DNA of 64,000 nt. It comes from Hyphomicrobiales bacterium. GTDB taxonomy: Bacteria > Pseudomonadota > Alphaproteobacteria > Rhizobiales > Methyloligellaceae. Location: the NCBI GenBank assembly GCA_021775555.1, contig JAJFHP010000023.1, forward strand, positions 62,001-126,000. The letters run 5' to 3'. The notes under the pieces are model-generated. The model saw nothing but the letters and a program-made list of their open reading frames with translations, ran no database searches and was not told where the DNA came from. Every line of letters begins with the position of its first letter. Positions within the stretch are counted from its first letter, which is position 1. Shown here piece after piece: positions 1 to 8,191 of this stretch. The translations under genes were made by a program, and so were the position numbers.

Positions 1-825
1 GATGGTAAAGGAGATGAAAAAGCCTTGACCATCACGGTCCAGGTCTGCCGTGGCGGCAACGACGCGTGCATCTGCGTAGCCATTCTTCAGATAGTATTGC
101 CGTAACAGTTCGCGATCGAGATTCAGCCGGTCCGGGTCGTATATATTCGTCGGGTTCAGGAAACTGAGAAGACCGGTCTCGGAGGTCGTCACAATCTCCC
201 TCAATTGAGAATCAGAAAAAGAGTCGTTGCCCACGAAACTGATACTGCGAACGGTCGTCTTGGGCCCCTCATGGATCTCGAATACAAGATCAATACGGTT
301 TTGTTCCTGATTGATAATCTTGGGCTCGACACGGGCCGCAAAACGTCCCCCACGGCGGTAAACGGTCAATATGCGCTGGACATCTGCCTGTACGCGGGCC
401 CGGGTGAACACCGCACGGGATTTCAACTGGACTTCAGCTTCGAGCGTTTTGCTCTTGATCTCTGCATTGCCCTCAAATGCGACCTGACGGACGATCGGGT
501 TTTCAACAACCTTGACGATAACGGTGTTGCCCTTACGGCCGATTCTGACATCGGAAAATAATCCCGTTGCAAACAGGGATTTGAGTGAATCATCAACCTT
601 GAGCGGGTCGTAGCGGCTGCCGGGTGAAAACTGGAGATAAGAGCGGACTGTTTCAGGTTCGACACGGCGATTGCCTTGTACCTGAATAGAGCGAATCACC
701 GGGGCGGACTGTGCCCACGCCACAGACCCTCCCGCCGAGATGCCGAGCAACGCCGTAACCGGCGCAGCGACAGACAGCAGCAGGAGTGTAATCAGCCCCC
801 TCACTCCAAGATTCCCAACGCGCAT
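1..825 (-). CDS. bamA: Outer membrane protein assembly factor BamA (3' part outside window)
   Basis: Encodes the N-terminal 275 residues of BamA, the outer-membrane beta-barrel that inserts other barrels. A signal peptide (LITLLLLSVAAPVTALLG, cleavage likely after VAWAQ) is followed by POTRA-type repeats: the first begins at IRSIQVQGNRRVEPETV, with later repeats around VRQVAFEGNAEIKS and VRSISFVGNDSFSD. The frame stays open to base 1, so the remaining POTRA domains and the barrel lie outside the window. The ATG at 825-823 is the natural start before the signal peptide. It follows rseP on the same strand after about 155 nt, as in most proteobacteria, where both belong to envelope biogenesis. 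Confidence 0.93.
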   Translation of the reverse strand, partial: MRVGNLGVRGLITLLLLSVAAPVTALLGISAGGSVAWAQSAPVIRSIQVQGNRRVEPETVRSYLQFSPGSRYDPLKVDDSLKSLFATGLFSDVRIGRKGNTVIVKVVENPIVRQVAFEGNAEIKSKTLEAEVQLKSRAVFTRARVQADVQRILTVYRRGGRFAARVEPKIINQEQNRIDLVFEIHEGPKTTVRSISFVGNDSFSDSQLREIVTTSETGLLSFLNPTNIYDPDRLNLDRELLRQYYLKNGYADARVVAATADLDRDGQGFFISFTI

Positions 826-980
826 TTTTATTATATTTTCCCTGGCTACGCTAAACCCCATATACGCACTACGAAACGCGGACCAGAAGGACATCCCTTT
901 GTGGCCGTTTTTTGTTCATTTTTCCTGCCAAGACAAGTGGTTGCCCATTTTTCTGGCGTGCCATTTTGGTACTGGTGAAC

Positions 981-2126
981 TTACAGTGACTTCAAGTGAA
1001 TCAGGTCATTCCATGTGGCAAAAATCATTAGCATAAGTACCAGCGCCAAGCCAATTCTAAAGCCAATTTCTAGGGTGCGTTCACTCAGTGGCCTGCCCCG
1101 CACCGCTTCAATGGCATAGAACAATAAATGGCCTCCATCCAACATCGGAATGGGGAAGAGGTTAATGAGGCCGATGCTGACCGATAGAATTGCGGTAAGA
1201 TTCATTAAAGCTAGGAATCCTGCAGAGGCAACCTGCCCGGAAATCTGGGCGATTCGAATAGGTCCGCCAAGCTGATCCGCCTTTTCCCGGCCTGTTACCA
1301 CTTCATAGAGATAGTGGAGCGTGCGGGTGATGACGAAATAGGTTTCCTTGGTGCCCATCCAGACCGAAGTAAGCGGATCGTGTTTCTTCAGGACCCAATC
1401 GTCTGGTGATGCGCTGCGCCGGATGCCCAGCAAACCCCGGCGAATCACATTGCCGAAAACATCGGTGGTTTCCTGTTTGCGCGGTGTGGCCTTCAGGGCA
1501 ATTTCTGCGCCAGAGCGGTTGACAATAATATTCAACAATTGATCCGCACTGGTGCTCACGATCCTCTGCATTGCCCCAAAACTTTCAATAAGTTCATCAT
1601 CAATGCTGATCACGCGGTCGCCCGCTTTGAAACCCGCCACCTCTGCCGCACTGCCCACGGATACCGCATCGACAATCGGCAATGTCTGACGCTGGCCAAT
1701 GAAGGTGAACATGAAGGCAAAAATGACGATCGCGAGCAGGAAATTGGCAATCGGGCCCGCCACCGTGACGGCGGCGCGTTGAGCCAGGGGCTTGTCGTGG
1801 TAACTGCCAGAGCGCTCCTCTTTGGTCATGTCCTTCATCGCGTCCTGGTCTGGAACACTGGCTGCGTTTTCGTCACCCAGGAATTGCACATATCCGCCAA
1901 GGGGTATCCACGACAGGCGCCACCGCGTCCCCTTTTTGTCGTTAAATCCATAAATTTCCCGGCCAAATCCAAGCGAGAAGACCTTAACCGTGACATTGCA
2001 CCAGCGCGCCACGATGTAATGACCAAGCTCGTGAAAAAACACCACGACCGTCAGGACGAACAGGAACGGCAGGAGATAGGAAAAGAAGGATTCTCCAAAA
2101 CCGGCCATTTTCGTGATCATTTCCAT
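981..2126 (-). CDS. rseP: RIP metalloprotease RseP (site-2 protease)
   Basis: Membrane-embedded zinc protease of the S2P family, which in relatives cleaves anti-sigma factors and leftover signal peptides. The 381-residue protein has the zinc motif HELGH at residues 32-36 in the first membrane helix, a central PDZ domain (roughly 125-215), and the second metal-ligand region (FPIPMLDGGHL) in a C-terminal membrane segment. Length is lower than E. coli RseP (two PDZ domains) because only one PDZ domain is evident, which is common in alphaproteobacteria. It lies between dxr and bamA. Confidence 0.93.
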   Translation of the reverse strand: MEMITKMAGFGESFFSYLLPFLFVLTVVVFFHELGHYIVARWCNVTVKVFSLGFGREIYGFNDKKGTRWRLSWIPLGGYVQFLGDENAASVPDQDAMKDMTKEERSGSYHDKPLAQRAAVTVAGPIANFLLAIVIFAFMFTFIGQRQTLPIVDAVSVGSAAEVAGFKAGDRVISIDDELIESFGAMQRIVSTSADQLLNIIVNRSGAEIALKATPRKQETTDVFGNVIRRGLLGIRRSASPDDWVLKKHDPLTSVWMGTKETYFVITRTLHYLYEVVTGREKADQLGGPIRIAQISGQVASAGFLALMNLTAILSVSIGLINLFPIPMLDGGHLLFYAIEAVRGRPLSERTLEIGFRIGLALVLMLMIFATWNDLIHLKSL

Positions 2127-2191
2127 AAATTTATATCTCCTGTTCGTAATCGGGGTCTGTTGCCGCTCATTTGGACTGGATCAGTTCAGGA

Positions 2192-3400
2192 CTAGATCAT
2201 GTCCTGTAGCAATGTGCGTGCCAATGTCCGGCTTAGCGCGTCCAGGGCCAATACATCTTCTAGTGATTTTGGCTTGGAAAGCCCATCCCGGGCCACCGCT
2301 TCCATGGTTTCCGCTACAAGAGCGTTTATTGAGGGAAGTCCTATCCTGCGTTTAAGAAACGCGTCAACAGCGATTTCATTGGCAGCATTCAAAACCGTCG
2401 TTGAACCATTGTCAGCTTTCAGGGCCTGAACGGCCATGAGTGGAGCCGGAAAACGGTCATAATCTGGGGCTTCGAAGTCGAGTGATCCTATTTTTGCCAA
2501 ATCGAGACGCTCTGTGGGTGCCCACATGCGTTCCGGCCATGCGAGCGAGTATGCGATTGGTGTGCGCATGTCAGGTGAGCTTAACTGCGCGAGAACAGAG
2601 CCATCAGAATATTCAACAAGGCAGTGGACGATGGATTGTGGATGAATGACGATATTGAGCTGTTCTGGTTCAACAGGAAACAGGTAATAGGCCTCGATGA
2701 GTTCCAGCCCCTTGTTCATGAGGGTGGCCGAATCAATTGTCAGCTTGTCGCCCATCGACCAGGTCGGATGATTTAAAGCATCATCACGTGTGGCGATTTT
2801 CATTTGTTCCTGCGTCCATGTGCGAAACGGCCCACCCGAAGCTGTCAGGGTTATCTTTTCAATGGCATCGCTGGCATTGGGATCGATAGCTTGAAATCCG
2901 GCGGAATGTTCTGAATCGACTGGCAGAAGCCGGGTGCCGGACTTTGCCACCTCTTCCATGAAAATATCACCTGCTGAAACCAGGCATTCCTTATTGGCCA
3001 GTGCCACGGACTTGCCCTGTCTCACGGCCTCCAATGTAGGCCGTAAACCGGCAGAGCCGACAATAGCAGCCATAGTCCAGTCAGTGGGCCGGGTGACAGC
3101 TTCAATAAGAGCATCCTGGCCGGCCGCGGCCTCTACTGATGTTCCTGAAAGTGATGATTTCAGGTCTTCCAGACCTGCCGGGTCAGCCAGCACCGCGAGA
3201 TCCGCATCATGTGCTACCGCCTGCTGTGCCAGCAATTCCGCGTTAGAGTTGCCCGTCAGAGCAACCACGTCAAAATGTGACGGGTCGCGGCCAATCAGGT
3301 CTAGCGTAGAGCAACCAACAGAACCGGTCGAACCAAGAATGCTCACTCGGCGTGGCGCCTGAGATACTGGCGATTTGGCGTATGCAGTTGCTGTTATCAA
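2192..3400 (-). CDS. dxr: 1-deoxy-D-xylulose 5-phosphate reductoisomerase
   Basis: Catalyses the NADPH-dependent rearrangement and reduction of DXP to MEP, the committed step of non-mevalonate isoprenoid synthesis. The 402-residue protein has the N-terminal nucleotide-binding motif GSTGSVG near residue 23, the NKE segment (ALANKECLV) and the active-site VDSEHSA stretch. The start codon appears to be TTG (3400-3398), with an AGGA ribosome-binding site nine bases upstream; no ATG occurs nearby in frame. It sits between cdsA and rseP; uppS two genes upstream uses isoprenoid precursors from this pathway. Confidence 0.94.
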   Translation of the reverse strand: MITATAYAKSPVSQAPRRVSILGSTGSVGCSTLDLIGRDPSHFDVVALTGNSNAELLAQQAVAHDADLAVLADPAGLEDLKSSLSGTSVEAAAGQDALIEAVTRPTDWTMAAIVGSAGLRPTLEAVRQGKSVALANKECLVSAGDIFMEEVAKSGTRLLPVDSEHSAGFQAIDPNASDAIEKITLTASGGPFRTWTQEQMKIATRDDALNHPTWSMGDKLTIDSATLMNKGLELIEAYYLFPVEPEQLNIVIHPQSIVHCLVEYSDGSVLAQLSSPDMRTPIAYSLAWPERMWAPTERLDLAKIGSLDFEAPDYDRFPAPLMAVQALKADNGSTTVLNAANEIAVDAFLKRRIGLPSINALVAETMEAVARDGLSKPKSLEDVLALDALSRTLARTLLQDMI

Positions 3401-3453
3401 TAGAAAAAATCCTGTTGCGCTCCGTCAGGCACCAACGATGCCCGCATCAGATT

Positions 3454-4311
3454 TTATGGCCAAATTAAAAGCGCTTTGCCGCTAACGAGAAAATCCCGGA
3501 AGCCTGCGATAACGCTGGCTCCCAATACCGCACCAATCAGACCATCGACGCGGTCAAACAGTCCTCCGTGACCTGGGAGCAACTGCCCGGCATCCTTGAC
3601 GTGAAAATACCGCTTAATTGCCGACTCCGCCAAATCGCCCAATTGGCTGCATATCGCCAGTGCGGCGCCGGTAATTGCCAAAATTACTGTCGAAGTGTTG
3701 CCAAGCCATAGCGCAAAACCAATGCTGAGCATAGTGGGAACAATGAGCCCGCCAGCGAATCCGGACCATGTTTTGCCCGGTGATATGCGTGGTGCGAGTT
3801 TTGGACCACCGAGGGTGCGGCCTGTGAAATAGGCGGCGGTGTCAGCGGACCAAACAACAAGGAACAAGAAAAAGATAGCAGCTGTTCCATGTATATTATC
3901 GGAGCGAAATAACACGAGCAAGAGACACGGAAGGCCAAGATAGAGCACGCCGAATGCAGACCATGCCCTGGCCAGTAAACTTGGCGCTGCAAGGGCTGCA
4001 CCGCATGCACCAGCCCCGAGAATGAAAAATGCTGTCCACCCTGCACCCAAGGCAGTCAGCACGCAGGCAGCAGCTGCCGATACGGCATGGATAAAAAATC
4101 CGGCATCCAGTGTTGCCTGGCGTGTGGTTCGTGCCCATTCCCAGGCGAGGATGACGGTACCGGCCGCAACCATGACGGTAAATGGCCGCATGCCCGAATA
4201 TGTAAGGAGGCCGGCAACAGTGGCCAGCACGAGGGCGGAGCCCGTGCGTAGGGCTAATTCTTTGTTGGGGGCAGCTTTGGGGTTTTGGACCGGGCGGGAT
4301 TTGCCGGTCAC
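3454..4311 (-). CDS. cdsA: Phosphatidate cytidylyltransferase
   Basis: Makes CDP-diacylglycerol from phosphatidate and CTP, the branch point of phospholipid synthesis. A polytopic membrane protein of about 285 residues ending with the CdsA signature region (SPGKTWSGFAGG, then GDLAESAIKR and LPGHGGLFDRVDG). The open frame reaches back to 4449, but the GTG at 4311-4309 overlaps the uppS stop as GTGA, gives the family's usual length, and removes a non-conserved N-terminus; I therefore prefer it. Translational coupling to uppS is likely. Confidence 0.9.
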   Translation of the reverse strand: MTGKSRPVQNPKAAPNKELALRTGSALVLATVAGLLTYSGMRPFTVMVAAGTVILAWEWARTTRQATLDAGFFIHAVSAAAACVLTALGAGWTAFFILGAGACGAALAAPSLLARAWSAFGVLYLGLPCLLLVLFRSDNIHGTAAIFFLFLVVWSADTAAYFTGRTLGGPKLAPRISPGKTWSGFAGGLIVPTMLSIGFALWLGNTSTVILAITGAALAICSQLGDLAESAIKRYFHVKDAGQLLPGHGGLFDRVDGLIGAVLGASVIAGFRDFLVSGKALLIWP

Positions 4312-5066
4312 GCGCTGGACCTCTTGCGCAAGCCGCCAAACCTGCGCTCCCGGTGACGGAAGGTTGCTATGGCGTCTTCCAGCGTAGCCCTGGTGAAATC
4401 CGGCCAAAAGGTATCGAGGAACACAAGCTCCGTATATGCGCATTGCCAAAGCAGGAAGTTGGACAGGCGTACTTCGCCGCTGGTACGGATCAGCAGATCG
4501 GGATCGGGCAGATCCGAAGTGTCAAGATAATTGCTCATGGTCTCAGGAGTGATGTTTTCAGGAGAGAGTTTTCCTTGATCGACCAATTCTGCCATCTGCC
4601 GGGCAGCGCGGGCAATTTCGTCACGCGAGCCATAATTGAACGCCACAGTCAGTTGCAACCCGTCATTGCTGGATGTCAGGGCAACCGCATCCTCGATAAG
4701 CCGGATGATATCCCCTTCTATGCCGCCACGTGCGCCAATCACCCTGATTTTTACGCCATGCTTATGCAGGTCGGCCAGATCGGTGCGAATAAAACGCCGC
4801 AACAACATCATCAGATCGCGGATTTCTGACTGCGGGCGAGACCAGTTTTCCGAGGAAAAACTGAACAGAGTTAGATAATGAATTTCCATCTCGATGGCAG
4901 CACGCACAACCGCCCGGACACTCTCGACACCGTGCTTGTGACCTTCTGAACGCGACAGGCCGCGCTCGGCTGCCCAACGGCCATTGCCATCCATAATGAT
5001 CGCCACATGTTCGGGCACAACGTCATCATTTGCTGTCTGACTGCCTTCATGTTCAGAATTGGTCAC
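4308..5066 (-). CDS. uppS: Isoprenyl transferase (undecaprenyl diphosphate synthase)
   Basis: cis-Prenyltransferase that builds the C55 lipid carrier for peptidoglycan from FPP and IPP. The motif IIMDGNGRWA supplies the catalytic aspartate, which falls at residue 26 when the GTG at 5066-5064 is used, the position it has in E. coli. Other conserved blocks are FSFSSENWSRP and the C-terminal DLLIRTSGE. The frame is open to an ATG at 5165, but that start would overlap frr by 47 nt and add a non-conserved leader, so the GTG start (252 residues) is preferred. The stop overlaps the cdsA start. Confidence 0.88.
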   Translation of the reverse strand: MTNSEHEGSQTANDDVVPEHVAIIMDGNGRWAAERGLSRSEGHKHGVESVRAVVRAAIEMEIHYLTLFSFSSENWSRPQSEIRDLMMLLRRFIRTDLADLHKHGVKIRVIGARGGIEGDIIRLIEDAVALTSSNDGLQLTVAFNYGSRDEIARAARQMAELVDQGKLSPENITPETMSNYLDTSDLPDPDLLIRTSGEVRLSNFLLWQCAYTELVFLDTFWPDFTRATLEDAIATFRHRERRFGGLRKRSSA

Positions 5067-5118
5067 TTTAACTGATGTTCCATTTTTTATCGTCTCACAA
5101 CAATAGTGCCGATTGTAG

Positions 5119-5676
5119 TCAGATCGTCGTGATCTCTGTCTCCTTGATGGAAAGTGTCTCGTCAATTTGCTTTATAATTGCGTCTGTAAGTTCTTGAACC
5201 TCGACGCCATGGGTGTGTTGCTCGTCCTGTCCGATCTCACTCTCTTTTTCCTGGCGTTTGAGCTGTTCCATGCCATCGCGCCGGACGTTGCGAACGGCAA
5301 TTCGTGCCTGTTCGGCATATTTAGCGGCAAGTTTGGCAATTTCCAGACGCCGCTCTTCATTTAACTCGGGAATGGGAATACGTAAAACCTGGCCTTCGCC
5401 GATTGGATTGAGCCCAAGGTCGGCCTCCCGGATGGCCCTGTCCACGGCATCAATCTGGGATTTGTCCCACACCTGTACAGATATCATGCGCGGTTCAGGG
5501 ACAGTGACCGTAGCCAGCTGATTGAGGGGCATGGGGGTTCCATAGGCATCCACGCTTATCGGGTCCAGAAGGCTTGCATTGGCTCTACCTGTTCTCAGGC
5601 CGCCGAATTCCTGTTTCAGTACATTTAGAGCGCCCTGCATGCGCCTTTCCAAATCCTTGAGATCGAACTTAGACAT
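5119..5676 (-). CDS. frr: Ribosome recycling factor
   Basis: Splits the post-termination ribosome together with EF-G. The 185 residues equal the E. coli length, and the hallmark [17 protein letters not shown] near residue 24 and [13 protein letters not shown] in the C-terminal helix are present. In most alphaproteobacteria pyrH precedes frr; here frr is preceded by a 229-nt non-coding stretch and then tsf. Confidence 0.95.
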   Translation of the reverse strand: MSKFDLKDLERRMQGALNVLKQEFGGLRTGRANASLLDPISVDAYGTPMPLNQLATVTVPEPRMISVQVWDKSQIDAVDRAIREADLGLNPIGEGQVLRIPIPELNEERRLEIAKLAAKYAEQARIAVRNVRRDGMEQLKRQEKESEIGQDEQHTHGVEVQELTDAIIKQIDETLSIKETEITTI

Positions 5677-5905
5677 TGTCGCACTCCTGTGTGTACCCTC
5701 ACGCTCCGCTCAATATCTGGCGGACACATATCATTGGTGAACCCGTTTGGCCTGCAGCCCTGCGCGGCGTGCATAGAGGCCGGGCGCACAACGCCCTTCG
5801 CAAACGTAACCAATGATCCAATTATGGGTATTACGCCCTCGCGGGCAAGTGCGATTGCTATTTAGCATGCAAAGGATAGGAAAAAGTGCGGATAAATCCG
5901 GGGGA
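5677..5905. other. Intergenic region where pyrH is normally found
   Basis: 229 nt between tsf and frr. No frame on the minus strand resembles UMP kinase or its C-terminus. Two short hairpins are visible on the minus strand: a GCCC/GGGC stem closed by a GCGA tetraloop (about 5841-5852) and a GGGCG/CGCCC stem (about 5789-5803). Neither is followed by a T-tract. A promoter for frr is expected here, but I cannot identify one with confidence. Confidence 0.5.
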
Positions 5906-6832
5906 CTAGTCGCCTGAAACTGCTGCTGCAACTTCAGCTGCGAAATCATCCTCTTCCTTCTCAACGCCTTCACCCAGCGCAAGGCGTACAAAATCAGTGA
6001 CTTTTACGGGCGCGCCGATATCAGCCTCGGCTGCCTTCAGCGCATCTTCCACTTTGGATTCGCCATCGATTACATAGACCTGGGACATCAAAGCGACTTC
6101 TTCATAGTATTTCCGCAGCCGCCCCTCGACCATTTTATCAATGATGTTGTCAGGCTTTCCTGATTCTCTGGCCTGTTCCGCAAGGACTGCACGTTCGCGC
6201 TCAATGACAGCAGGATCGATATCATCCTGCGTGACGGCGAGAGGTTTCGCCGCTGCCACATGCATGGCCAACTTGCGGCCAAGCTCTTGCAGTTTGTCTT
6301 TGTCACCAGTGGACTCCAATGCCACCAGAACGCCGATTTTCCCCAGGTTGGGCGCAGCTGCATTGTGCATGTAGCTGCCAATGGCTCCCTCAGAAACAGA
6401 AACATTCCGGCTTCGGCGGAGCAGCATGTTCTCGCCGATTGATCCAACCATTTTTTTCAAATGATCAGAGACACTCAGATCGCCTGTGCCATAGGGCATA
6501 GCGGAAAGCGCTTCAATATCGTCTGCTTTCAAGGCAAGCGCAGAAATTGACGAGACCATTTCCTGGAACTGCTCATTGCGAGCAACGAAATCAGTCTCGG
6601 AGTTCACCTCCACAACGGCGCCCGTCTTGTCTTCGCTCGCCAGTCCGATCAGACCTTCAGCCGCAACCCTGCCCTCTTTTTTCGCCGCGGAAGCAAGACC
6701 CTTGGTTCTAAGCCAGTCGATTGCAGTTTCCATATCTCCGCCATTTTCAGCTAAAGCGGTCTTGCAATCCATCATGCCTGCGCCGGTCTTCTCGCGCAGT
6801 TCTTTTACCATCGCTGCTGTAATGGTCGTCAT
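5906..6832 (-). CDS. tsf: Elongation factor Ts
   Basis: Guanine-nucleotide exchange factor for EF-Tu. The 308-residue protein begins with the UBA-like domain ([19 protein letters not shown], residues 9-27), followed by the conserved TDFVARN motif near residue 80 and the coiled-coil and C-terminal modules. It follows rpsB by about 46 nt, the standard rpsB-tsf operon. Confidence 0.96.
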   Translation of the reverse strand: MTTITAAMVKELREKTGAGMMDCKTALAENGGDMETAIDWLRTKGLASAAKKEGRVAAEGLIGLASEDKTGAVVEVNSETDFVARNEQFQEMVSSISALALKADDIEALSAMPYGTGDLSVSDHLKKMVGSIGENMLLRRSRNVSVSEGAIGSYMHNAAAPNLGKIGVLVALESTGDKDKLQELGRKLAMHVAAAKPLAVTQDDIDPAVIERERAVLAEQARESGKPDNIIDKMVEGRLRKYYEEVALMSQVYVIDGESKVEDALKAAEADIGAPVKVTDFVRLALGEGVEKEEDDFAAEVAAAVSGD

Positions 6833-6878
6833 GTCGTTTCCCTACTAAGCATCTTGTGGGGCAGAAGCGGTAAATGCG

Positions 6879-8048
6879 TCAGCCGCTTTTCTTTGCCAGT
6901 TCCTTGGCCTGCGTGATCCAGTCATCGCGTTCAATGCGGCCCTTGAAGTTCAAAGCTTCATCGATTTCCGCGATATCGGTCTTCTTGAGGCCGGCAATTT
7001 GCCTGTAATGATAAATGCCAAACTCGTTGAGTGTTTTTTCCAACACTGGACCTACACCAGAGAGTTCCTTCAGATCATCCGGGTCCCCGTCAGGTTTTTT
7101 GAGCCGTTCAAACCCATCGGCTTTTTTGGCCGGCGCATCCGTTTTAGCGTCAGACTTTTTCTCGTCTGATTTATCCTTTGAGTCTTTCTCGGGGGCAGGT
7201 TTTTTATCCTCGGTCTTCTTGTCTTCAGCCTTTTTCACAGAAGCCTTGTCGTCTTTGGCTTCTTTCGCTTTACCGGGCGTCTTCTTGCCAGTCTTGGCAA
7301 GGGCGCCTTCTGCAGCGGGAGACTCAGAATCACCGATGTCGATACCTGCAGAGCCTTGCGCCCTTTCGATACCGTCGATTGCGGCGCGGGCTATCAGGTC
7401 GCAAAACAGAGTAACTGCACGGCCGGCGTCATCATTGCCGGGGATGGGAAAATCAATTTGATCCGGGTCGCAATTGGTATCTACCACAGCAATGACAGGA
7501 ATTTTCAGTTTGCGTGCTTCAGCAATCGCAATTGATTCCTTGTTGGTATCGATCACGAACAGCACGTTGGGCAGACCGCCGATGTCCTTAATGCCTCCCA
7601 GTGCACGTTCGATTTTATTGCGTTCACGTGTCAGCTGCAGGAGTTCTTTCTTGGTGAGACCCTGGGCTTCACCGCCATCAAGAATATCTTCAAGCTGACG
7701 AAGCCGCTTGATGGATTTTGAGATGGTTTGCCAGTTGGTCAGTGTGCCACCAAGCCACCTGTGATTGATGAAATATTGCGCACATTGGCGCGCGCTCTCT
7801 GCCACAACGTCCGATGCCTGGCGCTTGGTGCCGACAAATAGCAGTCTGCCACCTTTGGCAACCGTATCAGATACTGTAACAAGCGCCTGATGCAGCAGTG
7901 GAACTGTTTGAGCCAGATCTATGATGTGGATGTTATTGCGCGTGCCAAAGATGTAAGGACCCATCTTCGGGTTCCAGCGATGTTTCTGATGTCCGAAATG
8001 TACGCCTGCCTCAAGCAGCTGACGCATAGTAAATGTAGGCAGTGCCAT
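6879..8048 (-). CDS. rpsB: 30S ribosomal protein S2 with C-terminal helix-hairpin-helix-like extension
   Basis: Small-subunit ribosomal protein. The first roughly 230 residues are a normal S2 ([15 protein letters not shown] at the N-terminus, LFVGTKRQA, then the [12 protein letters not shown] block). Beyond this is a linker of about 90 residues rich in Lys, Asp, Glu and Ala, and a folded-looking 70-residue end (residues 320-389) carrying [15 protein letters not shown], typical of helix-hairpin-helix-like modules found as tails on some alphaproteobacterial ribosomal proteins. Start: the ATG at 8048 has AAGGAG eight bases upstream; the frame stays open to 8117 without conserved sequence. Length is about 389 residues against about 240-260 for most S2 proteins. 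Confidence 0.93.
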   Translation of the reverse strand: MALPTFTMRQLLEAGVHFGHQKHRWNPKMGPYIFGTRNNIHIIDLAQTVPLLHQALVTVSDTVAKGGRLLFVGTKRQASDVVAESARQCAQYFINHRWLGGTLTNWQTISKSIKRLRQLEDILDGGEAQGLTKKELLQLTRERNKIERALGGIKDIGGLPNVLFVIDTNKESIAIAEARKLKIPVIAVVDTNCDPDQIDFPIPGNDDAGRAVTLFCDLIARAAIDGIERAQGSAGIDIGDSESPAAEGALAKTGKKTPGKAKEAKDDKASVKKAEDKKTEDKKPAPEKDSKDKSDEKKSDAKTDAPAKKADGFERLKKPDGDPDDLKELSGVGPVLEKTLNEFGIYHYRQIAGLKKTDIAEIDEALNFKGRIERDDWITQAKELAKKSG

Positions 8049-8125
8049 GACTGCGCTCCTTTTTTCCGGTTCGACCGCCGCGGATGAAGTTGACGCCCCC
8101 AGATAACTGTGGCGCACCGGAAAGT

Positions 8126-8148
8126 GGCAGGTCCCTATCAGGCCTGCC
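8126..8148 (-). other. Stem-loop in the dnaE-rpsB intergenic region
   Basis: GGCAGG at 8126-8131 pairs with CCTGCC at 8143-8148 around an 11-nt loop. It lies between the dnaE stop and the rpsB start, in the presumed rpsB leader. There is no following T-run, so it is not an obvious terminator. An autoregulatory S2 leader is possible but not recognisable from sequence alone. Confidence 0.3.
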
Positions 8149-8191
8149 GCTTGGCATCCGCGTGTGAGATGGGCGCCTTATAGTCGTGAAC

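Noticed and set aside
5625-5991. Minus-strand frames in the tsf-frr spacer as possible pyrH remnants
   Set aside because: None shows UMP kinase motifs or its C-terminus; they overlap tsf or frr out of frame.
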